From NCBI RefSeq assembly GCF_947172395.1, contig NC_069108.1, positions 4,723,068 to 4,787,067 on the forward strand: 64,000 nucleotides of DNA, read 5' to 3'. Each line of letters opens with the position of its first letter. The stretch's first letter is position 1. Shown here piece by piece: positions 44,656-56,120 of the stretch. The notes beneath the pieces were generated by a model. The model did not search any database, had not been told where the DNA came from, and was given only the letters and a program-made list of their open reading frames with translations. This DNA comes from Bicyclus anynana. Its lineage: Eukaryota > Arthropoda > Insecta > Lepidoptera > Nymphalidae. A program made the translations under genes and the position numbers.

Positions 44656-46883
44656 CAGTGCAACCTTAATATAACGTACCTCAATATAACGACTTCCTCG
44701 ATTTAACAAATTTTTCGTAATCCCCTTGAATTGTCCATAAGAGTCAATATAAAATATATCTTTACATTGCGAACATTCTTTGCGTACAACCTCTTTATAA
44801 CGAATTTTCAACTATCAAGAAAAAGTATTCATACCTCTAATTAACGAATTTTGCCAACCCAAAACCTTTATATAAAGTTTCTACCAATAATATAACTCTT
44901 AATCTTATAATGTGATTCATGTCTCGACATGTTTCGAAACGCTTTTGTTTGTAAAGTAATCAGTGTTGTTTTGATGGAAAGTAATGTAAACACCTCTGCT
45001 CGTCACTATTGTTGAAGATTTAAGTTAAAATGGCTCAGAAACGTAAAAGGCGTTCCTTATCGGTCGCAGAAAAGCGAAACATCATTAATTATGTTGACCA
45101 AAATCCCATGACGAAAAAATTAGACATAGCTAATAAGTTCGGGATTCCTGCAAGTACATTGGCTACAGTTTTAAAATTTAAAGATAAGTTTTCTGAAGAA
45201 AGTGGTTTCAATGTAAACAGTAAAAGATTAAAATCATGTGAGTACAAAGACGTAGAGGAATGTGTGTTAAAGTGGTTAAAACAGTGCCGAGACAAAAAAA
45301 TCCCAATCGGAGGCCCTATTCTTCAGGAAAAGGCTCAGCGGTTTGCAGTAGAATTGGGACATGAAGGGTTCCGTGCTAGCAACGGGTGGCTTCAAAATTT
45401 CAAAAAACGAAACGAGGTTGTTTTTCGAAAAATATGCGGTGAAAGTGGTAGTGTTAATGAACAAGTATGTGATGATTGGAAAGACAAACTGGCAGAGCTG
45501 ACCACCGGATACGATCCCGAAGACATCTTTAACGCCGATGAAACTGGACTATTCTATAAATGTTTACCTGACAAAACCTTATCATTCAAAAGCGATAAAT
45601 GTAATGGTGGAAAAAACAGTAAACTTCGCTTAACAGTACTGCTGGGAACAAATTGTACTGGGACTTACAAACTAAAGCCACTCATCATCGGAAAATATCA
45701 AAAACCGCGATGTTTTAAGAATGTCAATAATCTGCCAACAGATTACACGTCCAACCATAAGGCTTGGATGACCAGTGATGCTTTTTGCAATTGGCTTAAA
45801 AGTCTGGATAAAGAGATGAAGAAAAAAAACAAGAAAATTCTAATGTTCATCGATAATTGTACTGCACACGGAGAAATTCCTAACCTGAAAAATATAAAAA
45901 TAAAGTACTTACCTCCAAATACTACTTCAAAACTACAACCACTGGATCAGGGCATCATCCAAAGCTTCAAAATGCATTATAGGAAGGAAGTTGTCAGACG
46001 ATTTCTTGCTGATGTTGAACGTCAAACACCAACTACAATTGACGTTTTACAAGCTATGTGGATGATCGCCAAAGCTTGGAATTTAGTCACTGAAAAGACC
46101 ATTGCAAACTGCTTCAAGAAAAGTGGGTTTAAAGTAACATGCGAAGATGAGGAGGACGATTTACCAGTCGCAGAACTTGCTAGGACCTGGCAAAGAGTTC
46201 AAGAAGAATTACACCTTCAAGAGAGTGACTTCGAAGACTTCGTTACCTTTGATAATGATTTAGCAATCTGTGGAGAACTAACTGATGCTGACATCGTCAC
46301 ATCTGTGTTGCCAGTTACTGATGCAGAAGCGGATGAAGACGAGGAAGAAGAGGGTGAAATTGATGAGCATAACTTCACAATAAAAGATGCTTATAATGCT
46401 TTGAATACAATAAAATCTGTATTTCTCAAAAAGGGAGGTTTGAGTGACGATGTAGTGAAATCCATCACGAAATTAGATTGCGCTTTGGATGTCATAACTC
46501 ATACCGGTGGTAAACACAACTATCAATGACTTTTTTTCTAATAAATGAAAAAAATTGAGATTAAGCTACTATGTATAATCACTTGTTAATTCTTTTTGAT
46601 TACATTGTATTAATGTAAGAAAAAAAAAATATTATTGTTTTTAAATACATAGCAAATACATTATAGTAATTTGATAAAAATGTGTTATCATTTATTAGTA
46701 GAAGTTGTTCGCTATAACAAGATAAGTACGTAATATTGAGGTGAATAAAACTATTCTTTTACCTCTTTATAACGAATTTTAGACCAATCTAACCTCAACA
46801 TAACAAACCTCAGTTCAACGAATTACTTGATATTACGAATATTTTCTTGTTCCCCTCCGATTTGTTATATCGAGGTTGCACTG
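44656..46883 (+). mobile_element. Intact Tigger/pogo-type DNA transposon
   Basis: Termini are CAGTGCAACCTTAATATAAC at 44656 and, reversed, CAGTGCAACCTCGATATAAC ending at 46883, each flanked by TA (44654-44655 and 46884-46885), the target duplication of the Tc1/mariner superfamily. AACGAA- and ATATAACG-type words repeat subterminally on both sides. Total 2228 bp with a single uninterrupted transposase frame. Confidence 0.95.
45030..46529 (+). CDS. Tigger/pogo transposase (499 aa)
   Basis: One open frame from ATG to TGA. Residues 1-60 form a CENP-B-like helix-turn-helix (KRRSLSVAEKRNIINYV, IANKFGIPASTLATVLK). Residues about 70-140 form the second, Tc5-type, DNA-binding domain (GGPILQEKAQRFA, ASNGWLQNFKKRN). 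The DDE_1 catalytic domain shows D170 in NADETGLF, D275 in MFIDNCTAHG and D306 in LQPLDQGII, the DD30D spacing of pogo. The C-terminal 100 residues are acidic (DEDEEEEGEIDE). Length fits autonomous Tigger proteins. It cuts and pastes DNA at TA sites in the nucleus. Probably active or recently so; expression is unknown. Confidence 0.95.
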   Translation: MAQKRKRRSLSVAEKRNIINYVDQNPMTKKLDIANKFGIPASTLATVLKFKDKFSEESGFNVNSKRLKSCEYKDVEECVLKWLKQCRDKKIPIGGPILQEKAQRFAVELGHEGFRASNGWLQNFKKRNEVVFRKICGESGSVNEQVCDDWKDKLAELTTGYDPEDIFNADETGLFYKCLPDKTLSFKSDKCNGGKNSKLRLTVLLGTNCTGTYKLKPLIIGKYQKPRCFKNVNNLPTDYTSNHKAWMTSDAFCNWLKSLDKEMKKKNKKILMFIDNCTAHGEIPNLKNIKIKYLPPNTTSKLQPLDQGIIQSFKMHYRKEVVRRFLADVERQTPTTIDVLQAMWMIAKAWNLVTEKTIANCFKKSGFKVTCEDEEDDLPVAELARTWQRVQEELHLQESDFEDFVTFDNDLAICGELTDADIVTSVLPVTDAEADEDEEEEGEIDEHNFTIKDAYNALNTIKSVFLKKGGLSDDVVKSITKLDCALDVITHTGGKHNYQ

Positions 46884-47054
46884 TATATTGGTATTTCATC
46901 TTTAACGAAGACACTAAACGAATAAGACAGAAAACTATAAAAAACAGAACTATTCTTCCATATTTTGCTGGTCACATAATGTGACTTCAGTGACTTAGTC
47001 ACAATAGAAAATTAAAACAGAGCGAATACTAATCAATAAGTAAAGATAGTACAT

Positions 47055-47290
47055 AGTTCGAAGCGCCGATGGACGTTGGGGTCCCAAAGTGCTGGAATGG
47101 CGACCCCGCACTAGTAAGCGCAGTGTTGGCCGACCCCCCACCAGGTGGACTGACGACATCAAGCGAGTCGCAGGGATTCGCTGGATGCAGGTGGCTCAGT
47201 ATCGTGATGTTTGGAAGTCCTTACAAAAGGCCTATGTCCAGCAGTGGACGTCCATTGGCTGTTATGATGATGATGATGATGAAGTAAAGA
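47055..47290 (+). mobile_element. RTE-type LINE 3' end
   Basis: The frame 47089-47286 encodes SVGRPPTRWTDDIKRVAGIRW and then WKSLQKAYVQQW, the C-terminus of an RTE-type ORF, ending in a GATGATGATGATGATGA simple tail, typical for RTE. 5'-truncated. A small hairpin (AGGTCGTTTA...TAAACGACCT, about 47328-47356) follows it. Confidence 0.8.
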
Positions 47291-48231
47291 TATTTAATCA
47301 TTTTTATTTTTACTTAACTGCAGCTCGTAGGTCGTTTAGACCTAAACTTAAACGACCTCTTTTCAAAGAAAGCATAAACAGCATGAATATTTATTAATAT
47401 AAAACATTCATGCTATTTTTATTTTTCAAAGCTACATCACAAGAAAACACTTACATTGGTTTATTAGGATACAAAACCAATATAAAACAATGTTTTCTAT
47501 ACCTGGCGACTGGACTTCAAAGAAAATTCAAACAGTTTGAATATTCATCAAGATATCAAGCAATTTTTTAACCAAACTACAAAAAAAGGATACATACTTC
47601 CAATGATGTTGAATACTGTTATGGAAAAATATAAATAGCATGAATATTAAAACATTCATGATAATTATTTTTCAAGATACGTTATATAATTTTTCTTTTC
47701 AGAGACCAAAACAAAAATAACCAATAAGAAAGATTTTTTTTATATTTTCCATGTACCTATCTGTACCTGGCTGGCTGGATTTTAAAGTTGGCATTTAAAC
47801 AGCATAAATTAAATTAATGTTAAGACATTAATGCTATTTTTTTTCAAACTACATCACAAAATCTGTAGTTACTATTTTACGAATACTAAAGCAATGTAAA
47901 ACAATAAGAAACTATTCTTGCATATTTTGCTTGCAAAAGAAAATTTATTCAGCGTGAATATTTATTAATATTAAAACATTCATGATATTTTTATTTTTCC
48001 AAGAGACGTCACAAAAAAATACTCAAAATTCGATTATTAATACAAAACCAATATCGAAATAAAACACCAGTTTCAGATTTCCCACATTTAAGAAATTCCA
48101 ATTTCAAATTAGATTTAAACAGACTGAGTATTTACCAATATCAAAATATGCATGCCATTTTTTCCCAGCTACCCCACAAAAAATGTTATTTTTCTTTCAC
48201 AAAGACAAAAATCTAATAAAATATAAGCAAA

Positions 48232-48440
48232 CTAGCGGACGCCCGCGAATTCGTCCGCGTGAAACTCGATGTAAACTTTCAACTACCCCTACCCTACCCC
48301 TACCCCTACCTATCCCTGAATTTTCTTTGCTATAAACCTCACGGAACCCGAGACCTTTCCAACGAATGCAAAAAATGTGGAAATCGGTTCATGCGTTCTG
48401 GAGTTATAACGTCAGGAAGGAAAACCCGACTTATTTTTAT
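48232..48440 (-). mobile_element. Non-autonomous Helitron-like element, antisense
   Basis: The minus-strand 3' end has the same GCGGACG...CGTCCGC-type hairpin (one mutation) and CTAG (48232-48235) as 41030-41414, and the same G-rich tract (plus-strand CCCTACCC at 48283-48312). The body carries the phrase AACGCATGAACCGATTTCC. The two copies share the end but differ in the body. Confidence 0.6.
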
Positions 48441-49074
48441 ATATGCAAATATTCTTGCACATTTTGCGGATCTCATTGGGACTTTATCGACATACTATTT
48501 AAATAAGAGTAAGATTTTAGATGCGTGAATACAAAAACTAATTTAAAATAATAATATTCTTGTATACTTTTTTTCAAGACCTTATGACTAAACTATACCT
48601 ACCAACCATTTTTCAAAATAAACTTCAAGCTTAAATATTGATCAAAATTAAAATATTCATGCCATTTATTTTTAACCTAAACCCATTCCCTGGACATCAG
48701 ATTTATTCTTAAGTTATATTATTAGGTGGTATTCACGAAATTCATAATACATATTTTGTTTATTTTAGTAACCATTTTTTAAATAATTTTATTTTAACCA
48801 AGCTCCTCTTTCAATAATGCTACTACAATATTCACATATTTATAGTTAGGAAATATTCACATAATATTGCAAATGTCCACTTGTCTTGTATTGTATATCT
48901 GCTACTTAATCTGTGACATTATCTGAAACAAATAAAACTTAAATTAATTAAAAAATAAAAATTCTTATACAGAAACTTTACAGACTTTTCAACTCTTGAG
49001 GAAGCTCCGTTTCTGGGGTGAAACATATTATGTAAAATATTCATAGTAAACACAATTGTCAGATCATCATTAAA

Positions 49075-49330
49075 GGAGACTCGTGGTCAACAATGAGCCA
49101 AATATGGGTTATATTCGGCTCATTGTTGACCACAAGTCTCCTCTCAGTAAAAAAGGGGTTAGGCTAATAGTCCACCATGCTGGCACAATGCGGTTGGCAG
49201 ACTTCACATATGAAGATAATTTAGAAAATTCTCAGGTGTGCAGGTTTGCTCACAATGTTTCTCCATCACCATTAGAAACATGTGATATTTAATTTCTTAA
49301 AATGCACATAAATGTTAGACTAGACCACGC
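49075..49330 (-). mobile_element. SINE, antisense, with snap-back tail
   Basis: Antisense copy of the 1350 family (AAGTCTCCTCTCAG to AATTTCTTAAAATGCACATAAA). Its 3' end is duplicated in inverted form: 49075-49105 pairs with 49111-49141 with two mismatches around GGGTT. The tRNA-like head is missing. Confidence 0.8.
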
Positions 49331-49779
49331 AATATGAGGTGTTGAGTGTACATAATTCAAGGAATGCATACTGTTTACAGTTTTAAACTCAGAAAAGCCT
49401 GCAGATTATGATTCTGCATGTTGCTGGGAAGTCCATTGGTCCATTCTTTTGCTATACCCTACACCCTTTGGTTTTGAGAATATGGACAGAGAAAATGCTA
49501 TAAGTTTTATTATGAATATCCTGTTTTTCATAATGAATATAACTACTGAATAAACTGTAGACAAATTCAACCCTTGAATTATGCACACACAATATCTCAC
49601 AGCACCAGGTCTAAAAGTGCATGCCCCATAAACAAATCAATGCCAGAGACCTAATCCATTTGGATATCAAAGGCTTCCTTTTATCCATTATTAGTCAGAT
49701 AAAAAAGAAAAAGTCGTCAAAAGTTTAAAGAAATAGGTATACTAACAGTAGCCTGTCAATATATATATAACAGTATAGT

Positions 49780-50310
49780 ATATGTAAGACAAAATATTAA
49801 TTTGTACAAACGAAAAGGAGTTCTAAACCCACGTCTTACTAGACACGGGCATAAGTTAGTTATTTCTGCATATCGTCTCCAAAGAGTAAAAAAATCTTTT
49901 GTAGGTTTAGGTGTACTCTTCTATAATAAGATCCCCAAGACTGTAATGGACCTGCCAATGCATAGCTTTAAGCAATGTGTTAAAAAACATTTACTTAGTC
50001 AAGGGTACTACAACATTGATGAGTTCCTTAATGATAAAGATGCTTGGAGGCCGTTGGATCAGCTTCCACCTTCACACAGGAAGAAAACTATAAGAAATGT
50101 AAACAGTAATTGTTATCAATTGTAAATTATAATACTGTATGACTTTTTCAAAAGAGCAACTGTTGAGTTTCTTGCCAGTATCTTCTCAGCAGGACCTGCC
50201 TTCCGAACCGGTGGTAGAATCTTTACAAATAGTCAACTGACGTGTCAAAAGTGCTTGTAAACTGAGCCTACTTGAAATAAATGATTTTTGATTTTGATTT
50301 TGATTTTTTA
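49780..50310 (+). pseudogene. LINE ORF2 C-terminus and 3' UTR
   Basis: The frame 49802-50125 reads TRHGHKLVISAYRLQRVKKS, FYNKIPKTVMDLPMHSFK and LDQLPPSHRK; the UTR and TGATTTTGATTTTGATTTT tail end at about 50306. It is the longest of the three copies of this 3' end in the window (with 11870 and 39760), and tells where the deletion in the 39420 copy rejoins. Confidence 0.8.
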
Positions 50311-50554
50311 CTTTAATTTATTTGCATACATTTCCTTACAGATAGCAACGAAAGCCCACAGCAAGAGTGTCACACATCTACCAAATTATACAGACAGCAA
50401 AGTATTCATGGACAGAATCAGTGCGTCACAGTTTTGGCAGAGATTGAAGAAGTCTGTCGCACAGAAGCTTAGGTTAAACAGAGAAGCTGGATACAAGACA
50501 CAAGATTCTGAAGCTCTGTTGATGCAAATTTAAGAAGAAATAACCCATTTATTA

Positions 50555-50790
50555 CATCATTATCATCAACATTATGAACCCATATTCAGCTCACTGCTAA
50601 GCTCAAAATGAGACAGGTTAGGCCAATAGTTCACACACACAGAGAATTAAGAAAATTCTTTGGAATGCAGGTTTCCTAACAATGTTTTTCCTTCACCGTT
50701 TTAGAGACTAGTGATATTTAATTTCTTAAAATACACAGAACTGAAAAGTTGGAGGTGCATGCCCCAGACTGGCTTGAAACATACTGCCTT
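50555..50790 (-). mobile_element. SINE remnant, antisense
   Basis: Carries ATTATGAACCCATATTCAGC, AGGCCAATAGTTCAC and AAAGTTGGAGGTGCATGCCCC in the order expected for an antisense member of the 1350 SINE family. Short of the tRNA head. Confidence 0.65.
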
Positions 50791-52320
50791 TAAAATTCAC
50801 CGTACTCCATACTCCATAATTGGCTACTTTTCAATGGTGGATTTACCCTAAGGCCCAATAGGTCCAGGGCTAGGGCGGACAGATGTTACAGGTAGCCATT
50901 AGTGGCAAAAAATGTGGGAATAAGCAATGTAAATAACTAAATTTCACCCATTACTATATCTTCTATCTATATAATTTTTTATTTTTCATATTTAAAACTG
51001 TTTTGAATGTTTTGTTTAAGTGTGAATTTTATTCTAAAACCTCAGAAAACATTACAAAAATCAATTGGTTTTGGTAAAAGGCAATAATATATAAAATAGG
51101 GGCAACTGGTACTTTGGGCCCTAGGGGACATAGACTAGTAATCCTCCACTGTCTATGGTAGGAGCATGGTCTGATAAACCATCAGTCTTAATAAAATTAA
51201 ATGTCTGAAAATCAGACAAGAATAAACTCTTAAATAAACACAATTAAATAAACTCTTAAGACATGGCTGTATGGTGAATACCTTTGCCTTTTCCCTACGG
51301 GAAAGAATAAAGAAAAAAAAATTAGATATGACTGACTGTCAAGGGCCATAACTCACTATGACACATTTAGTATATGAATAGGCATCTTCTCGCCAATTAT
51401 CTCGACTTGTCCACATCTACACTTACATTAGGTGAGATTATGATCAAGAGTAAGCATAAATATAAAAAAAGAATGGCTGACATTCAAATGTCAAAATAAT
51501 ATTTTCATTACAACCCAAAAATATTTTAAAATTGCAAGCCATAAAATCAAAAATTGAATTGAATTGTATTTTAAAATTGTTTGTGTAAAATTAATTAGAA
51601 TTGTGAATCATGTTACATTTTAATGTGTTAATTTATTTTGTACATAGGTAAGAGACAGTAATATCTATTAAATTATTAACTAAGTTTACAGAATAATCGT
51701 TTATTTTTTTTTTTTTTTGTAGTGATCACTGACGGAATAAAGAAATGATTCACTTAGTATTGTATGGAGATCCAAGTTTTTATTGTAGGCATCATTATAA
51801 ATTGTTAGATGCGCGTTGCACGTTAAGATGTGCGCCTTATGCGCGTTAATAAGTGCAGTGCCTTAAAGCGCCTGCTGAGACTTAAAAACATTTTTTACTG
51901 TTTTTTTATTGTTAAGTCCCATAATTATGCCCTCGTGATTATTTTGGAAGTGTTAAAACAGAAGCTGCAACACAAATAATGTAAAAGTTGTCACTTTTCA
52001 TTCCTAAGTATTTGCAAAACCAATGACAATTCCACAGCACTTCGGGGCCCATCTAACGATCTACGATCGACGATTGCAGGTAATAAATTAGTCTCATTAC
52101 TTAGTCTTTTCTGACTAGTCGGAGATAAACAGGATACATATAGCAATAATTTTTAAAAAGAAAATTACAGATCAAGCAACTGGCCAACTTGCTGGTATGC
52201 GGAAACTATTATGAAGAGGTAAATTTTGTGGGGAATCTCTGGATCTACTTAACCAATTCGGAAATTCTTTTGCCTCTAGAAAACCATGTTATTTGACTGT
52301 CATAGACTATAGTGTATTTA
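50791..52320. other. No recognised gene; one LINE tail scrap
   Basis: At 51370-51470 the phrase GAATAGGCATCTTCTCGCC...TTAGGTGAGATTATGATCAAG parallels the Jockey 3' end at 32085-32160. An 11-14 base T run is at 51707. The rest is unassigned AT-rich DNA. Confidence 0.4.
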
Positions 52321-52324
52321 ATAC

Positions 52325-52530
52325 ATATTACTAGCAGATGCTACGAGGTTTCACCTGCATAGTTCCGGATCTTGAAGAATATGGGGATAAAACAAAGCGT
52401 ACAGCACTCAGGGTAGTGTAACTTCCCAACAGTGAAAGAATTTTTCAAATCGGTTAAGTATTTTGGAGCCTATTCAATACAAACACATAAGCATACAAAT
52501 CTTTTCTCTGTATAATATTAGTAAATATAA
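52325..52530 (-). mobile_element. Helitron-like repeat, antisense
   Basis: Starts on plus with ACTAGCAGATGCTACGAGG, the reversed CTAG end plus hairpin. It contains GAAAGAATTTTTCAAATCGG and ends with TATAATATTAGTAAATA, the reversed 5' end. Same family as 42431-42560. Confidence 0.6.
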
Positions 52531-53720
52531 CGCAGAACTATGCGGGTGGAGGCGTCGGCTAATCATCTATAAAAGAGAGTAAGTTTGCAAAGCACGGAAC
52601 ACATCCTATAAAATTCCACCACAAATTTTCATCAACCTTTGGCTTAAGTGATAAGCAGTGGCGTGCACAAGGATTTTAGCTAGGGTATGCACAATAGGTA
52701 CAAAACGAACAATGACTTCTTTAGCATACATAATGAGCCCTTAGGGTAGGGCGGCCATATTTGCATCTATGTACCGCATGCTACTGGGGATAAGCCTCAC
52801 CTGCCTATAATTAATAATATCAAGAGCCGTCAATCGCTCCTCGTCACTGAGAATTTTTTGTTAGATGCCCGCTGGAGTATTGGCGAACCAACTTCTAGCA
52901 GTCTATTCACACATAATGAATAAAATATAATAAAAATAAACACTATCTTAAAAAGAACCCTAATTAACTCGCATAATACACATATCAGTAAGGTAAATAA
53001 TTAATTAAAGTAATTTACGTACCCAGTACCAGTTAGTGCATTGCGTTGTTACTTGTTAAAGTTTTGATTCCCGTCTCGTTTTGATCTCACGTGTCATCGG
53101 ATTCTGTTATTAGAACAATTTCAACAAAAATGTGAATGTGAAAACAGTAAAGTTCCTTCCATCAAAGATTACAGTGTAACATGCCTTCCATTTCTTTCAA
53201 AAGTCAAAAATCAAAATCAAAATCAGGCAACAGCACAAAGATCAAAGACAACGTCAAGAAGATAGCCGCCATAGATGATAAAGCAACCATAGAGATATTT
53301 AATTTTTAACTGGCCTTATTGCTCTGAGTTCTAACTTTTTTGAACCTTACAATCTCTCAGGCAAATTAGTTAAGGACCTGACTTGCTTCACGTTACCGCT
53401 GGTAGGGCTGTTGATATTTTTAAAATATCGATATTTTTTAATATATCAATATCGGACTTTGATATATTGAAAAAATCGATATTTCGATATATCGATATTT
53501 TTTAAACATTTCGGCTAAGTTTTAAAAAAGTAAACAAACGTGAGTACTGAATTCTAAAAAAAAATTTTAGCAAATAAGTATTTATTAAAATTTACTATTT
53601 TTCTATGCAACTATATTTTAAATAAGTAAATAAATATAATGAAACACGTGCTTTTCCGCTGCACTACAACAGGACAGTATTTTTTCATAACCTCTCTTCT
53701 TAACTTTAAAATTATGGTAG
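52531..53720. other. No recognised gene; ATCGATAT-rich patch
   Basis: 53410-53510 is made of overlapping TATCGATATTTTT and ATATATCAATATCGG words that can fold on themselves. A frame-free stretch at 53180-53300 reads like a short decayed coding scrap (lysine- and serine-rich), but I cannot assign it. Confidence 0.35.
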
Positions 53721-54060
53721 AAATACTTACAAATGAAACGTTACTCCATCTTTTACTAAACTACAAGTCTAGTCCGGCATTTTTAGGGAGCTCTTTACAC
53801 GACGAAAACGATTACTACAATAAAACATCGATTCTATAGCAACATTTTTTATAAACGCGTTATATCATTAATTCTTAATCTTTGACAAAGGGGCAACGGT
53901 TAACGAGGCGGTTCCTTTCTTTTTAATGGTCTAAGGTACAAAGCTTTCAAAGATTACAGTGAGTGTAAATACGTAGTATTTATTATAATAATCTGTGAGT
54001 TTGCATGTAGTATCGTAGTAATCTCCTGAGTAAATAAAAATATGTTCCTTGGTAGTAATC
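53720..54060 (-). mobile_element. THAP-type first exon and upstream region, copy 2 (inverted)
   Basis: Minus-strand ATG at about 53783 opens a shorter, internally deleted version of the exon at 8034 (reads MP, then TCSLVKDGVTFHL) ending at a consensus CATTTG/GTAAGT donor near 53731. Upstream sequence to 54060 matches 7720-8033 in reverse. Confidence 0.5.
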
Positions 54061-54458
54061 GTAGTATCTATTAATCTGTGGTTTGCATCCATTTTCAAGG
54101 AAGATGTGAGGAAGATTTTAGGCTTGTGAATAATGAAATTAAATGAGAAATAGGAAATAACTTTAAATTGAAGTGAAGTGTGTTGTCGGCTACGAGTTTC
54201 AATTTAAAAATTAAAATTTAGTCGAAAGATTTTTAAGGATAAATTTTGCCTTTGCTCGAATTTGTCTTATTGTTATATTGTCCTCGAAGTTTTCGTGTTA
54301 TTTTTGGTGAAAAGTAGTCAGTTGTTTGTTCTATTAGAATCCTTTGGTGGTGATGATGCCCCTTCGAACCCTCCAGACCCTGATGCGCCACGAGCACAGA
54401 CAAATGACGCATCTAGCCATGTCCTCAACAGAAAGCATCTCTATCACCAAATCTAATA

Positions 54459-54502
54459 AACATTTCTAGCCAGATTTATTATAAAGTCTGGCTAGAAATG
54501 TT
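54459..54502. repeat. Perfect 16-bp-arm hairpin
   Basis: AACATTTCTAGCCAGA (54459-54474) and TCTGGCTAGAAATGTT (54487-54502) around a 12-base AT loop. Confidence 0.9.
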
Positions 54503-55640
54503 CATGAGATTAAGTGTTCAAAGTACCATGATTGTGCAAATGCTGTTGGCCTCTTAATAGGACCTCAGAGGCGTCACCGAGAGTTTTGTTCTGTGGGAAG
54601 CTACACTATCCCTCCAGTCAAAAAATGATACCATTTTCCAAGAGATTCAACAATTGCATGTGATTCTTTTTCAATAGCCGAGTGACCAACCTCAACCATA
54701 ATCAAGTGCACTTGAAAAGAATGCCTGAATATTGTTCTGCAATATCGTGCGAATGTAGCTGCTAAATTATATATTCCATATGTTTGAAAAAAGAAGCCAA
54801 GCAACGCCTCATAGCCTGCAGGGCAATGGCCAAATAGAATGACTACACACAGCAATGTATAAATTCCACAAATAGAAACAAACTTGGTCACTGAGGATAT
54901 AACCAGCCTGGTTGCTGTATACTATTTTGTGGAAACTGCAATGACAGTAGCCCTAAAACCCACCTTTATTACTGCCTCTACAGTGAAATTGTTCAACCAA
55001 TTTATCCCAACGCAGCCCATAGTGTTTATGTTTAATTCCCTCAGATAGTTCCTCTTTTCATGGCTTATGGAGAATCAGGTCACATTTGGTCAGTCACCAA
55101 TATGTGATTAAATAATAATCTGAGAAATCCCTTCAAGGTTCATGAAGAATTATTTTTACCTTCAGCAGTCAAATACAAGTCAAAAGTAGTGTTTGGCCTC
55201 ATTCACACTCAACATTGCTTGAAATCTGTTACAGGCGAGAACAAACGGGCGTTTCTCTGTAAACTGGGCAACTCATTCTAATGAAACTGTCTAAGCTGCT
55301 TTTTTGCTCATAATATAATGAACTTTCTTTAGAAAATAATATACAGAAGATGAACCACAAATATTCCCATTACTTTAGGAAATATCAAGTATTTTCTGCA
55401 ACAAATAGACAGGGGACTGTTGCCAAAGCCAGGGGACTGTGAACTTAAATAAAATAAACAATTTTATTTAGTGAAATTAAACATTTTATTATACTTCCAG
55501 TACTTTGAATTAAACTTACACTAAAGAATCAGTGTCAAAAATATTTAGTAATTTCTAAAATATAGCAAAATAATAAAAATTGTACTTAATGTCTTATTTT
55601 TTCTCGAAAACATTTACATGTAAATCAAACTTGTAAAATC
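54503..55640. other. No recognised gene
   Basis: The minus frame 54601-54891 is open for 96 codons with a hydrophobic bias but no motif I can place. A 34-base phrase (ACATTTACATGTAAATCAAACTTGTAAAATCT type) is directly repeated at 55611-55640 and 55652-55681. Confidence 0.35.
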
Positions 55641-55659
55641 TTTACATTAAACATTTACA

Positions 55660-56120
55660 TGTAAATCAAACTTGTAAAATCTATTGCCTTTTAAAACTAT
55701 GTTTGGATTAGACAGCTTCTGTACCACTTGGTCCATTGTAATGTCTGACACATCTTCAGCATTTCCAACTACAAACTGGGATTTTTTTTTCCCAGATTGT
55801 AGTGTATTTTTTCCCAATTTCCACCGGCTTTTTTTATTGCTTCATCAACCCATTTCTCTTTTGGTCTACCTCTTTTCCTTTTGTATGATGGTCCATGCCA
55901 TATAGTTACTCTCTTTGCCCATTTGTAATTTTTGATACAATATGACCTGTCCATTTTTGTTTTTGAGAAAACACATCAATAATTTTTGTCGTTTTTCTTA
56001 TCTCTTTATTAAGTTGTTATTCACCGTTATTGGTATGGTATCGTGGTTTGTCATGACCTTAGTCTTAGTAGTATTTAGTTCTAAACCAACCGTGTTGCTT
56101 ACATAATTTAGTTCAATAAT
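55660..56120 (-). pseudogene. RTE-type LINE RT C-terminal region, antisense
   Basis: On minus, VGLELNTTKTKVMTN near 56080 (the segment after the RT active site) is followed, after a frame break, by GRPKEKWVDEAIKKAGGNWE near 55870-55800. Both are marks of RTE-type elements. It is a different, AT-rich lineage from the GC-rich RTE tails at 10532, 42568 and 47055. Confidence 0.7.

Larger units (their letters stand above)
44150..48700. repeat. Diverged tandem array, about 150-175 bp units, with insertions
   Basis: A core word of the type ACAGCATGAATATTTATTAATATTAAAACATTCATGC... followed by a T-rich stretch recurs near 44415, 44590, 47378, 47550, 47636, 47800, 47950, 48120 and 48640. Between cores the phrases TATTCTTGCATATTTTGCTGG and CAATGTAAAAC also recur. 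The core is itself an imperfect hairpin (GCATGAATA...TATTCATGC type). A Tigger (44656-46883), an RTE tail (about 47055-47285) and a Helitron (48232-48440) interrupt it. Confidence 0.7.

Noticed and set aside
45276..45464. Minus-strand frames within the Tigger gene
   Set aside because: Shadows of the transposase on the opposite strand with no family signature.
54601..54891. Chemosensory-receptor-like hydrophobic protein on minus
   Set aside because: The frame is hydrophobic but no family motif or neighbouring exons support it, and the rest of the region is repeat debris.
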